From positions 1-39,356 of the forward strand of contig JADFXU010000023.1 of assembly GCA_015233365.1 (NCBI GenBank): a stretch of 39,356 bases of DNA. Direction: 5' to 3'. Origin of the DNA: Nitrospirota bacterium (GTDB lineage Bacteria; Nitrospirota; Thermodesulfovibrionia; Thermodesulfovibrionales; Dissulfurispiraceae). A model generated the notes under the pieces. The model searched no databases, had not been told where the DNA came from, and worked only from the letters and a program-made list of their open reading frames with translations. The translations under genes were made by a program, and so were the position numbers. Numbering within the stretch: the stretch's first letter is position 1; each line of letters starts with the position of its first letter. This document shows, piece after piece, positions 15,811 through 24,179 of this stretch.

Positions 15811-16290
15811 ATGAACAAATTGCTACTGGCCGTGGATGGTTCTGAGAACTCGATGAAAGCTGCTGAGTACACCGGGCGCCAATTTTCAGGCGTAAGCTCG
15901 TTGCGAATAACCCTTTTTCATGTATTGCCTTATGTGCCTGCCGTATTCTGGGACGACGGGCATATCCTCACTAAAGAAGAAAGGGAGGACCGCAAAGCAG
16001 TTGTCGATAAGTGGCTGACAAACCGGCAATCAGTGATCACGCCCGTGTTCGAGAAGGCTGTGCAATTACTTGTTGCAAACGGCATAAAGGCGGAACAGAT
16101 CGAGACAAAGGCTGTGTCTGATTCCACGGACGTTATCGGCAGTATTCTCGAAGAAGCGCATGGCGGAGGCTATCAGACTCTGGTGATGGGCCGCCGGGGA
16201 ATTTCTCCCGCCAAACACTTGCTAATGGGCAGTGTTACGAGCGGGGTTATCAACCGTGGGGCGGGAATGGCCATTTGCATAGTTGAGTAA
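15811..16290 (+). CDS. Universal stress protein, single UspA domain
   Basis: The 159-aa protein has one UspA domain. LLLAVDGSENSMKAAEY is the N-terminal strand with the conserved Asp, and MGRRGISPAKHLLMGSVTSGVI gives the ATP-binding G-2x-G-9x-G-S motif (about residues 129-145). GGGAGGAG precedes the ATG. The second usp gene follows after 38 bp, so the pair is probably co-transcribed. Members of this family bind ATP and help cells survive starvation, oxygen or redox stress; the specific role is unknown. Confidence 0.92.
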   Translation: MNKLLLAVDGSENSMKAAEYTGRQFSGVSSLRITLFHVLPYVPAVFWDDGHILTKEEREDRKAVVDKWLTNRQSVITPVFEKAVQLLVANGIKAEQIETKAVSDSTDVIGSILEEAHGGGYQTLVMGRRGISPAKHLLMGSVTSGVINRGAGMAICIVE

Positions 16291-16328
16291 ACAAGATTTT
16301 CAGGATCGGATAAGGAGAAAAATCTGCC

Positions 16329-17171
16329 ATGGCACAAGTATGTCCTGTATCGAGGCTTGAGAAATTGCTTGTCGCAGTTGATATGTCGGAATTCAGTGAG
16401 GGCGCCATAAGCGAAGCTATCAGTTTTGCCGTAAAATGCTCAAGCAAGCTTTACGCAGTTACGGTGCTTGAAGCAAATCCCGAATACGAAACTATCGGAC
16501 TCAATGCTTTTGAGAAAGAAGAAGAGGAGGCTGCCAGGTATCTTGAGTCGGTAAAAGCAAGAGCTGTAAAAGAGGGACTGAATTGCGAGGTTGTCGTGCA
16601 CAGGGGGGAGAGCGTATACCAGTTTATCATCGACGAAGCTGCTGAAAAAAAGGTAGATATTATTGTAATGGGAAAACACGGACGCAAAGGGCTGGCGAAA
16701 CTTCTTATGGGTGAGGTTGCGGCAAAAGTCATAGGAAATGCGCCCTGCAATGTACTCATTGTTCCGAAGGCTGCACGAATTGAATACGCGAAGATACTTA
16801 TGGCCACGGATGGTTCGGAGCACAGCGATGCGGCGGCTGCCGAGGCAATTGGAATAGCAAAGCGTTGTGGGAGCCGTCTCCTTGCCGTGTCTGTGATGCA
16901 TGACGAAACCGAAAGGGCGGAGGCAACCGCTAATGTGAATAAGGTTGTAGAACTTGCCCGGAAGGAAGGCATCGAGGCTGAAGCTCTCACGCCTATCGGC
17001 AGGTCTTTTGATGTTATTGTCGAGACAGCCGGAGGCAGGGGTGTCGATTTGATTGTCATGGGAACATATGGAAAGACAGGGATCAGGAAGATGCTCATGG
17101 GGAGTGTGACCGAGAAGGTTGTAGGCAATGCAGTGTGTGCTGTCCTTGTGGTCAGGGCGAAAAAAGGATGA
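16329..17171 (+). CDS. Universal stress protein, tandem UspA domains
   Basis: The 280-aa protein holds two UspA domains. Domain 1 (about residues 10-148) has KLLVAVDMSEFSEGA and GKHGRKGLAKLLMGEV, where Glu replaces the Ser/Thr of the nucleotide motif. Domain 2 (about 155-280) has ILMATDGSEHSDAAA and a canonical GTYGKTGIRKMLMGSV. Thus domain 2 should bind ATP while domain 1 may be weakened. The gene follows the single-domain usp in the same direction and ends 6 bp from the convergent outer-membrane gene. Confidence 0.92.
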   Translation: MAQVCPVSRLEKLLVAVDMSEFSEGAISEAISFAVKCSSKLYAVTVLEANPEYETIGLNAFEKEEEEAARYLESVKARAVKEGLNCEVVVHRGESVYQFIIDEAAEKKVDIIVMGKHGRKGLAKLLMGEVAAKVIGNAPCNVLIVPKAARIEYAKILMATDGSEHSDAAAAEAIGIAKRCGSRLLAVSVMHDETERAEATANVNKVVELARKEGIEAEALTPIGRSFDVIVETAGGRGVDLIVMGTYGKTGIRKMLMGSVTEKVVGNAVCAVLVVRAKKG

Positions 17172-17177
17172 CAATTC

Positions 17178-18788
17178 TCATAATTTACTGATTTTCGGTT
17201 TTGTTTTTTCGAAGTTGAACTGAAACATGACATATCCGTAATTAATATCTTTGCCGCTGCCGGAAGCGTCGCGGAAAAATTGTCCGGTGAAGAAACGGTC
17301 ATAGGCAAGAATGACGGAGAAATTGTCACTTATCGTGTAGGTCAGGTTATAGTCGGTCTCCAGCCCCAGGTGCCGGCTGAAACGGTCTTCCACAGCATCG
17401 GAAAGAAAATAGTGGCCGGTTGCAGTAAAATTCAGTTTTTTGGTGATGTCGATCCCCCACCCTAAAGTGTAAATCCGCAGTCCGCTGGCATGGTGTCCGA
17501 CTACCTTGACTCCTGAAAGATCACCGATCACATGCATATCTCCCACGAGTGAAGTATCGTTGTCGGCATTCCTGAATTCCCTGTCGAATTTCGTGCCGTT
17601 TGCCGCATCTTTATTGCCGGAGCCAAGGGCGTAACTCAAGAAGAACTTGTTATGATACCCCGCCAGAGTAGCATCAACAGCCGCATCTATATGCCCTCCG
17701 TATGCATTTATATTGTCGTTTACGCCGTTAACAGGGTCGAGTATACGCCCTGACTCGTAGACCGGCTCAAATTCCAGTGAAACCGGCTCCAGCTTTGCAG
17801 TGCCGCGCAGGCCCCATATATCCAGGTATTCCCCTATATGATGGCTGGCCGATCCGGTGTCCCTCAACGCATAAGCCTCTGCTGTGTTGCCTTCTGAAAG
17901 AGCATAGGTCGCATACCCCCCCGAAAGGTTTCCTCTAAGCCCCATAGAAAAGGGAGTAGCGTATCTGCCGCCCAACAGGTCGATAGTCAGGGGCTCCAGG
18001 GGCTTAACTCTGAGCCTTGCCGCGTCAAATGATAAGCCGTCGAAGAATGAATTTGTCCCCAGGATGAAAGCGCTTCCGTAGAGGAATTCCTGCCTTCCTC
18101 CCTTCAGGGCCAGCCAATCCTTCTCCGGTATTTTGCCTTCCACAAATCCCTGGTACAGGGAATATTTGCCGGAATGCTCACCGCCGCCGGCAAAGCCGTA
18201 ACCTTGCCCCTCCAGATGGATGTTCAGGTAATCGGTAGGGTGCCAATAAGCGTAAGGCTTGACCCGGTAGAAGAAACTCCCCTCACTGTGACCAGATGCG
18301 TAGGTTAAATCCCTTTGTTTAAAGTTGTTCACTCCTGCAGCACGGAGGAAACCGTTGACACCGACTTTGTATTCGAAAGCGGCTTCAGGTTTAGCCAGGA
18401 TTCTTTCTATAGTCTCTCTTCTGAGCACATAGTCCTCATATTTGACCAATTCCGGTTTTAAAGCCTCATGGAGGGCTGCAATGCGGTCCAGGTCCTCACG
18501 GGGAATCGCTTCGCCACCCTCTTTCTCCTGTTTCTCCATCACTTTATCCAGTATGGAAAGCACGCATTGGCACAGTTCGCTTTTCGGGCAGGTCTTCCCT
18601 TCAGGGAGCTTCTTTTCCGCTGAGTATTTTTTCCCCAGTTCCTTTACTTCCTTATAGGCCCAATGCTCGCAGGGCACCTGTTCCAGAATTTGCGCAGCAC
18701 TGGTATCTTTAGTATCGTCTGCTCGGGCAAGTGTTGCACCCGCAGCTATTAATAAAATACATAGTAACAGAAGTATTTTCTTAAACAT
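17178..18788 (-). CDS. Outer-membrane beta-barrel protein (alginate-export/porin-like)
   Basis: The 536-aa product has a signal peptide (MFKKILLLLCILLIAAGATLARA) and a short N-terminal domain with the SLH-like text VPCEHWAYKEVKELGKKY. A helical linker follows (about residues 60-130). The rest is a long alternating-hydrophobic barrel of the alginate-export type: FLRAAGVNNFKQRDL, LNIHLEGQGYGFA, LALKGGRQEFLYGSAFILG, ending in YGYVMFQFNFEKTKPKISKL. It belongs in the outer membrane as a channel. It starts only 32 bp after nikN ends on the same strand, with AAGGAAGGATGGAGG as ribosome binding site, so co-transcription with nikMN is likely. A role in metal passage is possible but inferred only from this linkage. 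Confidence 0.82.
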   Translation of the reverse strand: MFKKILLLLCILLIAAGATLARADDTKDTSAAQILEQVPCEHWAYKEVKELGKKYSAEKKLPEGKTCPKSELCQCVLSILDKVMEKQEKEGGEAIPREDLDRIAALHEALKPELVKYEDYVLRRETIERILAKPEAAFEYKVGVNGFLRAAGVNNFKQRDLTYASGHSEGSFFYRVKPYAYWHPTDYLNIHLEGQGYGFAGGGEHSGKYSLYQGFVEGKIPEKDWLALKGGRQEFLYGSAFILGTNSFFDGLSFDAARLRVKPLEPLTIDLLGGRYATPFSMGLRGNLSGGYATYALSEGNTAEAYALRDTGSASHHIGEYLDIWGLRGTAKLEPVSLEFEPVYESGRILDPVNGVNDNINAYGGHIDAAVDATLAGYHNKFFLSYALGSGNKDAANGTKFDREFRNADNDTSLVGDMHVIGDLSGVKVVGHHASGLRIYTLGWGIDITKKLNFTATGHYFLSDAVEDRFSRHLGLETDYNLTYTISDNFSVILAYDRFFTGQFFRDASGSGKDINYGYVMFQFNFEKTKPKISKL

Positions 18789-18820
18789 CCTCCATCCTTC
18801 CTTAACAATATATCACATTA

Positions 18821-19159
18821 TTATCTGATTTTCCTCTTCATCAGAACCCGCGAGAGCGCATATAGCACAACGCCCCCTGCGGCAATGCCTATAAGACCCG
18901 ATATGATGTATGAGAGCACCTGTATGCTGAATGCAGATCCCTCGCCGCCGAAATTATAGTCGGCCACGGGCGCCTTCCAGAAATCGGCCATCCTTCGCAT
19001 GCCCTCAGGCACGTAGCCGAGCATTTTCCGTATCGTTTCAACGCCCCATTCCCCCCATGCATCCTCCGCGCCAAACCTCCTGGGCAGATAGATGCCGAGC
19101 GGGGAAAGAATGGCCATTACAACAAGACCAATCCACAATTTTTTCTGAAATACAGTCAT
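18821..19159 (-). CDS. nikN: Nickel/cobalt ECF transporter component NikN (PDGLE-type)
   Basis: The 112-aa protein has an N-terminal transmembrane segment (LWIGLVVMAILSPLGIYLP), a loop of about 55 residues, and a C-terminal transmembrane segment (VLSYIISGLIGIAAGGVVLYAL). This two-helix layout with SPLGIYLP fits NikN/CbiN proteins of the PDGLE kind, which help the NikM/CbiM substrate component load metal. It starts 2 bp after nikM. The choice of nickel over cobalt is not proven. Confidence 0.85.
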   Translation of the reverse strand: MTVFQKKLWIGLVVMAILSPLGIYLPRRFGAEDAWGEWGVETIRKMLGYVPEGMRRMADFWKAPVADYNFGGEGSAFSIQVLSYIISGLIGIAAGGVVLYALSRVLMKRKIR

Positions 19160-19161
19160 TA

Positions 19162-19848
19162 TCAGTCCCGGTCCTCCCTCATTGCATAGATCAACTCAGC
19201 CTCATTCTTCATGAAGTGTTTAAGAAGCATTGCGGTAACCATGCCTTCGATAACACTGAACAGAAGCATGTGTTGAAAAGCCATTGCCGGCACAGCAACT
19301 GAAAGGGGATAAGGTGCGTAAAGAGGTCTTCCGTCGGGACCCGCGGCTATGATCGGTTGAATCCCAAACTCAATTCCGGCGAAGAGGGCCGCAACTGAAA
19401 GGCCCACGTATCCGGCAAGAAATGAGGCGGCAAGGGTCCTGAGCCCTGCCTTCTCCTTTCCTCTGATAATCCTGAAAGTCCAATACGATACAAAAGGCAT
19501 CACAACAGCCATATTGAAGCAATTCGCTCCGATTGCCGTAATCCCACCGTCTCCGAAGATAAGCGCCTGGATGATGAGGACGACCGATAAAGCCACCACG
19601 GCAACCCAGGGGCCCAGGAGAATGGCGATTATTGCGCCTCCTACGGCGTGTCCGCTCGTGCCGCCGGGGATCGGAATATTGAACATCATGATCAGGAATG
19701 AGAATGCGGCGGCCATAGCCAGATAGGGAATCTGCTTATGGGACAGTTCCTTTTTCATCTTCCTGAGCGCAAGCCCAATAAAGCCTGCGGACACGCCATA
19801 CAGCGGTATAAATGTCTGCGGGCTTAAGTATCCGTCAGGTATGTGCAT
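19162..19848 (-). CDS. nikM: Nickel/cobalt ECF transporter substrate component NikM/CbiM
   Basis: The 228-aa membrane protein begins MHIPDGYLSP; the N-terminal Met-His is the metal-binding site of this family. The start is therefore ATG at 19848 and not an upstream in-frame codon. TTGGAGGTAACG precedes it. Other signatures are NIPIPGGTSGHAVGGAIIA, a metal-path region with conserved His, and IFGDGGITAIGANCFNMAV. It takes up Ni(2+) or Co(2+). The T component (CbiQ/NikQ) and ATPase (CbiO/NikO) are not next to it. In this family MN pairs can show some uptake on their own, or the missing parts may lie elsewhere. Nickel would serve hydrogenase, consistent with hypC 3.5 kb away. Confidence 0.92.
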   Translation of the reverse strand: MHIPDGYLSPQTFIPLYGVSAGFIGLALRKMKKELSHKQIPYLAMAAAFSFLIMMFNIPIPGGTSGHAVGGAIIAILLGPWVAVVALSVVLIIQALIFGDGGITAIGANCFNMAVVMPFVSYWTFRIIRGKEKAGLRTLAASFLAGYVGLSVAALFAGIEFGIQPIIAAGPDGRPLYAPYPLSVAVPAMAFQHMLLFSVIEGMVTAMLLKHFMKNEAELIYAMREDRD

Positions 19849-19860
19849 CGTTACCTCCAA

Positions 19861-19907
19861 ATAAAAAACCACGAAAGCGGCGCCTTCATGGCACATACCT
19901 TCGTGGC
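19861..19907 (-). promoter_or_regulatory. Terminator-like hairpin in the nikM leader
   Basis: On the minus strand GCCACGAAGG opens a hairpin whose stem CCACGAA (19906-19900) pairs with TTCGTGG (19875-19869), followed by six T. It ends 12 bp before the nikM start, immediately upstream of its ribosome binding site. A nested GCC(AT)GAAGGC sits in the loop. It could be the terminator half of a metal-sensing leader, or a plain terminator for the upstream MFS gene. Confidence 0.5.
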
Positions 19908-19981
19908 TCTTATTTCTTTATTTTTTTGCAGCTTGATTCTTCCTGCCCTTCATAAGCAGGACCATTGTCCGTAAAGCAGTC

Positions 19982-20009
19982 TATCAAAATGATGCGGCAA
20001 AAGTCAACG
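19982..20009 (-). promoter_or_regulatory. Possible promoter for nikM
   Basis: On the minus strand TTGACT is followed by about 16 bp and GATAGA, roughly 130 bp upstream of nikM. If used, it gives a leader of about 120 nt containing two hairpins: TCCTGC/GCAGGA and the terminator-like one. Coordinates are approximate. Confidence 0.35.
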
Positions 20010-20098
20010 GCCCGAATTCCTGATGTCAAGCCTGATTGATTTCTTAAGCTTCGGCTCTCCGAAAATTTGTGCGGAAAGAAAATCAGTTACTGTTTAAT

Positions 20099-21346
20099 CT
20101 ATTTATCGCTTGGTCCCAACGAATAGATATTAGCCAACTGTGGGAAAAGGCGCATCCATATTATGACTATAATAATTGTGCCGATGCCGCCGATGAGTAC
20201 GGATGGGATGACGCCGAACCATGCGGCGGTCACCCCGGACTCGAATTCGCCGAGTTGATTCGATGTCCCGATAAACATCGAATTAACGGCGCTCACCCGC
20301 CCCCTCATTTCATCGGGCGTTTCGATCTGCACAAGGGAATGCCGTATAACGACGCTGATTACGTCGGCAGCACCCAATATTGCCAATATGACTAGTGACA
20401 ATATAAATGAGGTCGATACCGCAAAGATGATGGTTGCGCCACCGAAGACAGTTACAGCTCCGAACATTGTCCGCCCGACATGACGCTGGAGAGGGTGGCG
20501 TGCCAGGAATACGGACATTATCAGGGCTCCTATAGCAGGAGCTGATCGAAGCAGGCCCAAGCCCCAGGGACCGGTGAGCAGTATGTCACGAGCATAGATC
20601 GGCAGCAGTGCTGTTGCCCCGCCAAGTAGCACCGCGAAAAGGTCGAGTGAAATGGCCCCCAGAACAGCCGGACGGCTGCGAATAAAGGCGATGCCGGCAA
20701 ATACCGACCGGAGGTTTGGTGGCTCGTGCTGTGATGGTGCCCGCCCGATCTTGATGAGGGAAATGAAGGTGCTTGCTGCCAGGAACAGGATTCCGGCAGA
20801 AGCGTAAACTGTGGTTGGACCGGCAGCATAGAGCAGCCCTCCAAGTGCGGGTCCGATGATGCCGGCAGTCTCGAAAGCTGAGGCGGACCAGGCAAGGGCA
20901 CGCGGGATAAGAGGGGCCGGGACCAGTCCGGGCAGCAGCGACTGCATAGCCGGTCCTTCGAAAGCACGCGCCGCACCTGCAACAAAAATGATGGCAATGA
21001 TGCTTTCCTTGCTCTGCCAGCCGAAGAAGCTTCCCATTGCCAGCGCAGCGGCTGCCAATCCCTCTATAGCCTGACACATCCGTGCGACTGTGCGGCGATC
21101 GTAACGGTCGGCAACGTGACCTGCGGCGAGTGTAAGGAGAAACATCGGCAGGAACTGTGCGAGCCCGACCAGTCCGAGGTACAGGGCGCTTCCGGAGAGA
21201 GAATAGATTTGCCAACCAACGGCTACTGCCTGCATCTGGAATGCAATCACGGTAGAAGCGCGGGCGCACCAGAACAAGGCAAAAGGCTTATGGTGCAATA
21301 TGTTGTTATTATCGCTCGGGTATATTGGCTTTATTTCCCGCTTCAT
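20099..21346 (-). CDS. MFS exporter, EntS-like family
   Basis: The 415-aa protein has about 12 transmembrane segments. The loop 2-3 motif is [20 protein letters not shown], the classic MFS GxxxDRxxRR motif. The [20 protein letters not shown] start and [20 protein letters not shown] in the second half are typical of EntS-type exporters (enterobactin or drug efflux). The start at 21346 overlaps the thioesterase end by 38 bp, suggesting coupling; a later start would remove part of the first helix. The substrate is unknown. nikM lies about 250 bp downstream on the same strand. Confidence 0.88.
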   Translation of the reverse strand: MKREIKPIYPSDNNNILHHKPFALFWCARASTVIAFQMQAVAVGWQIYSLSGSALYLGLVGLAQFLPMFLLTLAAGHVADRYDRRTVARMCQAIEGLAAAALAMGSFFGWQSKESIIAIIFVAGAARAFEGPAMQSLLPGLVPAPLIPRALAWSASAFETAGIIGPALGGLLYAAGPTTVYASAGILFLAASTFISLIKIGRAPSQHEPPNLRSVFAGIAFIRSRPAVLGAISLDLFAVLLGGATALLPIYARDILLTGPWGLGLLRSAPAIGALIMSVFLARHPLQRHVGRTMFGAVTVFGGATIIFAVSTSFILSLVILAILGAADVISVVIRHSLVQIETPDEMRGRVSAVNSMFIGTSNQLGEFESGVTAAWFGVIPSVLIGGIGTIIIVIIWMRLFPQLANIYSLGPSDK

Positions 21347-21668
21347 CCAGGCAGACTAAGGTCACGTTTGTTGTAAATACTTTTTCTTCATCGCCGGTTT
21401 TAATGCCTTCGTCGAATACATTTACGGTATACTTTATTGAAGTGTTTCCAATTCTGACTTTTTCCGCGAGAAATCTCAGAATAGTTCCTTCCTTTATGCT
21501 CTTTCGAAATTCAACCTTGTCCATTGCGATCGTAACGAACTTGCATTCCGGAAAGTCCAGACTCGCAGCTATCCAGGCCACTTCATCGACCCATTTTAAA
21601 AGGTTGCCGCCGAATAAGTAACCAAAATGATTAAGATGTTCCGGAAGAACTAACTTGAAATTTTCCAT
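21309..21668 (-). CDS. Acyl-CoA thioesterase, hotdog fold
   Basis: The 119-aa protein resembles YciA/BACH-type acyl-CoA hydrolases: [22 protein letters not shown] with the active-site Asn-His and Gly-Gly-x-Leu region, [18 protein letters not shown], and [12 protein letters not shown]. It hydrolyses acyl-CoA to free acid and CoA. It is first in a minus-strand pair with the MFS gene, with a 38-bp overlap. CAGGAAAA precedes the start. The substrate chain length cannot be told. Confidence 0.87.
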   Translation of the reverse strand: MENFKLVLPEHLNHFGYLFGGNLLKWVDEVAWIAASLDFPECKFVTIAMDKVEFRKSIKEGTILRFLAEKVRIGNTSIKYTVNVFDEGIKTGDEEKVFTTNVTLVCLDEAGNKANIPER

Positions 21669-21842
21669 GAGCTAATTTTTTCCTGTTGTGAGACCGGTGC
21701 GACTCAAATGTTGCGCAAGGCTGTCTTCCTGATCATTTTACCACAAAGTTATAAATGTTCTATATCGAAGAAGGTGAAAAGAGCTTATAACACTATGAAT
21801 TTAGTTACTGATATATGTGGTCAGGTAATTTAGCTAACCAGC

Positions 21843-22286
21843 TTACAGGCTTGTTAGCCGGTTAGTTTTTCGGACCCTGTCATTAAGGAATTTGGCAAGC
21901 TTCCTGTCCACTTTGGCTATGTGGTCGAGCAGCCAGTCCACAAGCACCTGGTCAGTGGTTACAGAGAGTTCATAGGAGCCGTCATATTTTCCCGAGGCCT
22001 TTATTTTCAGGAGTTCGCTTTTTAATTCGGAGAAAGTTGCTATGAACTTCCTGTGTTCTGCCTTGTGCTGACGATACTCCGGGTAGCCGCATTCCTTCAT
22101 GAAATTTTCTTCCATAGCAAAATGGTTTTTCGCATAATCTTCAAGGAATTTGATCACGTCATCTATTTTATACTTGCACGTATGCTGATTTATTGCATAG
22201 ACAAGCTCTTTTATTTTTTTGAAAAGTTCTTTGTGATCGGAATCCATGCTTTCGACTCCGACCGACAGGTTTTCATCCCACTCCAT
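21843..22286 (-). CDS. Bacteriohemerythrin
   Basis: The 147-aa protein shows the di-iron ligand set of hemerythrin: His18 (DSDHKELF), His55 and Glu59 (NHFAMEENFM), His74 and His78 (HKAEH), His122 and Asp127 (LDHIAKVD). WDENLSVGVESMDSDH is the standard N-terminal text. The protein binds O2 reversibly and may store, deliver or detoxify it in a microaerophile or anaerobe. There is no fused signalling domain. An inverted repeat lies about 60 bp upstream. Confidence 0.93.
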   Translation of the reverse strand: MEWDENLSVGVESMDSDHKELFKKIKELVYAINQHTCKYKIDDVIKFLEDYAKNHFAMEENFMKECGYPEYRQHKAEHRKFIATFSELKSELLKIKASGKYDGSYELSVTTDQVLVDWLLDHIAKVDRKLAKFLNDRVRKTNRLTSL

Positions 22287-22343
22287 TTTGAAGCACCGCC
22301 ATAAGTAAGATTATAAGACAATTCTATCACAGTCCTTCATGGC

Positions 22344-22387
22344 TGGAAACGCGAATTCAATTTTATTGAAAATTGCGCGTGTTTCCA
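22344..22387. repeat. Inverted repeat upstream of the hemerythrin gene
   Basis: TGGAAAC (22344-22350) pairs with GTTTCCA (22381-22387), and the inner bases CGCGAATTCAA and TTGAAAATTGCGCG continue the symmetry imperfectly. It has no T tract on the gene strand. It may be an operator or a small fold-back element. Confidence 0.45.
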
Positions 22388-22475
22388 GTATGATTTTATA
22401 AAAGTAACAGAAATGTAGTACTTCTGATGCAGCAGTTGAAGCGTTCGTAAAAAGTTATGAACAATACTAGAAATA

Positions 22476-22637
22476 GACGGTTTCGTAAAAAGTTCATAGG
22501 CAAGGCGCGCAAATACTGAGGAATGAGGCGTACTTGTTCGTACGCCGCACGGGGTCCACAAAAGCCGAAGTCTTTTGGGGTGCGAGTGACGAAGGATGCA
22601 GCGCAACGCCGCATATGGACTTTTTACGAGACCGTCA
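22476..22637. repeat. 162-bp palindromic repeat element (MITE/REP-like)
   Basis: The ends are 22-bp inverted repeats matching at 20 positions: left GACGGTTTCGTAAAAAGTTC (22476-22495, then AT) and right 22616-22637. An internal hairpin GGCGTAC/GTACGCC lies at about 22528-22547. An extra half-site CGTTCGTAAAAAGTTATGAA sits at 22442-22461. Elements with these ends are, to my knowledge, spread in genomes of several anaerobic lineages. It encodes no convincing protein. It ends 38 bp before the octaheme cytochrome start, so it may influence that transcript. Confidence 0.8.
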
Positions 22638-22674
22638 GCAGTAGGAATTAAAATTTTCTGACGGAGGAGGGGTT

Positions 22675-24021
22675 ATGAAGGGGAAGACGGGTCCGGTGAG
22701 AGCGGTCATTTTACTTATTTGTGTAATTATGTTTTCCTGGGCAGGCAAAGGAGAAGCGGCGAGAATGATGGCTTCCAGAGAAGGTCAGACGTGCATTGAT
22801 TGTCACAAGGTGCAGTCGCCGTCTTTTGTGAAGGAGTGGGAAATCAGCAGGCATGCTCAGAGGAATGTTGACTGCTACACGTGCCACAAGGCCGAGAAAA
22901 CAAACCCTGCTGCAATGGAACATAACGGATTTACTATAACTGTGCTTGTGACCCCGAAGGATTGTTCAAAGTGCCATCCCAAGGAAGTCGAGGAGATGAC
23001 TACAAGCCACCATGCGAAGGCGGGTGATATTCTGAATTCTCTGGACAACTATCTTGGCGAGGTGGTTGGAGGGCCTGAGGCGGTTGCTGTCGGCTGCGTG
23101 CAGTGTCATGGCGCAAAGGTGAAGGTGCTTGCTAATGGCAAGCTTGACACCAATAGCTGGCCCAATACCGGCATTGGACGAATAAATCCCGATGGTTCAA
23201 AGGGTTCTTGCTCCGCATGCCATACAAGGCATAGTTTCTCGAAGGCGCAGGCCAGGGAACCGGAGGCGTGCGGGAAATGCCATCTCGGTCCTGACCATCC
23301 CCAGAAAGAAGTGTACGAAGAATCAAAACACGGAATTCTTTACGCTCACGGTAAGGACAAGCTGAACATGTACAGAGAAAGGTGGGTTGTGGGCAGGGAT
23401 TACACCGCAGCCCCTACATGCGCGACCTGTCATATGAGTGCTACGCCTGGCCAGGCGGTCACCCATGATGTCGGTGCGAGGATAAGTTGGAATCTGAGGC
23501 CGGCAATTTCGGCGAAACAGGAAAACGCCGACAAAAAAAGGGATAGCATGAAGGATGTGTGCAACAGTTGCCATTCCGCTCCGTTTATTGAAGGTCACTA
23601 TAAACAGTTTGATAATCTTGTCGCTCTGTACGACGACAAGTTTGCAAAGCCGGCCACCGCAATCAGGAAGGAACTTCTGGCTAGAGGCAAACTTACACAG
23701 GCCGGGTTTGATAATAAACTCGACTGGATATATTGGGACCTCTGGCATGATGCAGGCAGAAGGGCGCGGCATGGCGCTGCCATGTCGGGACCGGATTATG
23801 CGTGGTGGAAGGGCATATTCGACGTTGCCAAGGACTTCTACACTGAATTTCTGCCGGAAGTCAGGCGAGTTGCCGGTCCGGAACTTTACAGCGAGCTTAT
23901 GAAGAAATATATCGAGCCGGACGTAAGGCATGAGTGGTATTCAAAAGGCATGAGCAAGGAGCAGCTGAAGAAGATACAGGAATACTACAAAGAGAGATAC
24001 GGGACTGGAGAAGCGAAATAA
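22675..24021 (+). CDS. Octaheme cytochrome c, hydroxylamine oxidoreductase (HAO) family
   Basis: The 448-aa protein has a signal peptide (about residues 1-29) and exactly eight CxxCH haem sites, at residues 40, 67, 97, 141, 179, 199, 249 and 296. HAO-family text includes CATCHMSATPG followed by THDVGARISWNLRP, and DWIYWDLWHDAGRRARHGAA followed by SGPDYAWWKG near residue 371. It is periplasmic. The family includes hydroxylamine and hydrazine oxidases and the reductive epsilon-type Hao that handles nitrite. Which direction applies depends on the tyrosine that crosslinks the active-site haem; DYAWWKG (374-380) is the area to align. No haoB, nrfH or cytochrome c partner gene is adjacent. GGAGGAGGGG precedes the ATG, and a strong terminator follows. 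Confidence 0.9.
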   Translation: MKGKTGPVRAVILLICVIMFSWAGKGEAARMMASREGQTCIDCHKVQSPSFVKEWEISRHAQRNVDCYTCHKAEKTNPAAMEHNGFTITVLVTPKDCSKCHPKEVEEMTTSHHAKAGDILNSLDNYLGEVVGGPEAVAVGCVQCHGAKVKVLANGKLDTNSWPNTGIGRINPDGSKGSCSACHTRHSFSKAQAREPEACGKCHLGPDHPQKEVYEESKHGILYAHGKDKLNMYRERWVVGRDYTAAPTCATCHMSATPGQAVTHDVGARISWNLRPAISAKQENADKKRDSMKDVCNSCHSAPFIEGHYKQFDNLVALYDDKFAKPATAIRKELLARGKLTQAGFDNKLDWIYWDLWHDAGRRARHGAAMSGPDYAWWKGIFDVAKDFYTEFLPEVRRVAGPELYSELMKKYIEPDVRHEWYSKGMSKEQLKKIQEYYKERYGTGEAK

Positions 24022-24051
24022 CGCATCGATCATCGGACTGTCTGCCTGTCA

Positions 24052-24092
24052 GGGACACAAACGCTATAACGCTGTTTGTGTCCCTGTTTTTT
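24052..24092 (+). terminator. Rho-independent terminator after the octaheme cytochrome
   Basis: A perfect 11-bp stem, GGGACACAAAC (24052-24062) and GTTTGTGTCCC (24074-24084), is followed by TGTTTTTT. It is a strong terminator and isolates the cytochrome as a single-gene unit. Confidence 0.93.
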
Positions 24093-24106
24093 GTTATTAC
24101 GATGCA

Positions 24107-24136
24107 TTCTTGATATACATGATGCTATGGTATAAT
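24107..24136 (+). promoter_or_regulatory. Predicted promoter for yajQ
   Basis: A perfect TATAAT lies at 24131-24136. The -35 is TTCTTG (24107-24112, 18 bp spacing) or TTGATA (24110-24115, 15 bp spacing). The start codon is about 44 bp downstream. Confidence 0.45.
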
Positions 24137-24179
24137 AATCAACTTGAGGTTCGCCTTTTGCCCATAACAGGAGGTCATG

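Noticed and set aside
16451..17329. Long minus-strand open frame (292 codons) opposite the tandem usp gene
   Set aside because: It mirrors a clear UspA gene, has low-complexity Ser/Pro-rich text, and crosses into the convergent outer-membrane gene.
19861..19990. Cobalamin riboswitch upstream of nikM
   Set aside because: The leader is too short and I see no B12-box sequence; only hairpins and a terminator-like stem are visible.
20586..21269. Minus-strand 227-codon frame rich in Arg, Ser and Cys
   Set aside because: It lies in another frame of the clear MFS transporter gene and its composition is typical of an out-of-frame shadow.
22396..22614. Small minus-strand frames over the palindromic element
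   Set aside because: Such frames arise from the repeat itself and have no ribosome binding site or family match I can support.
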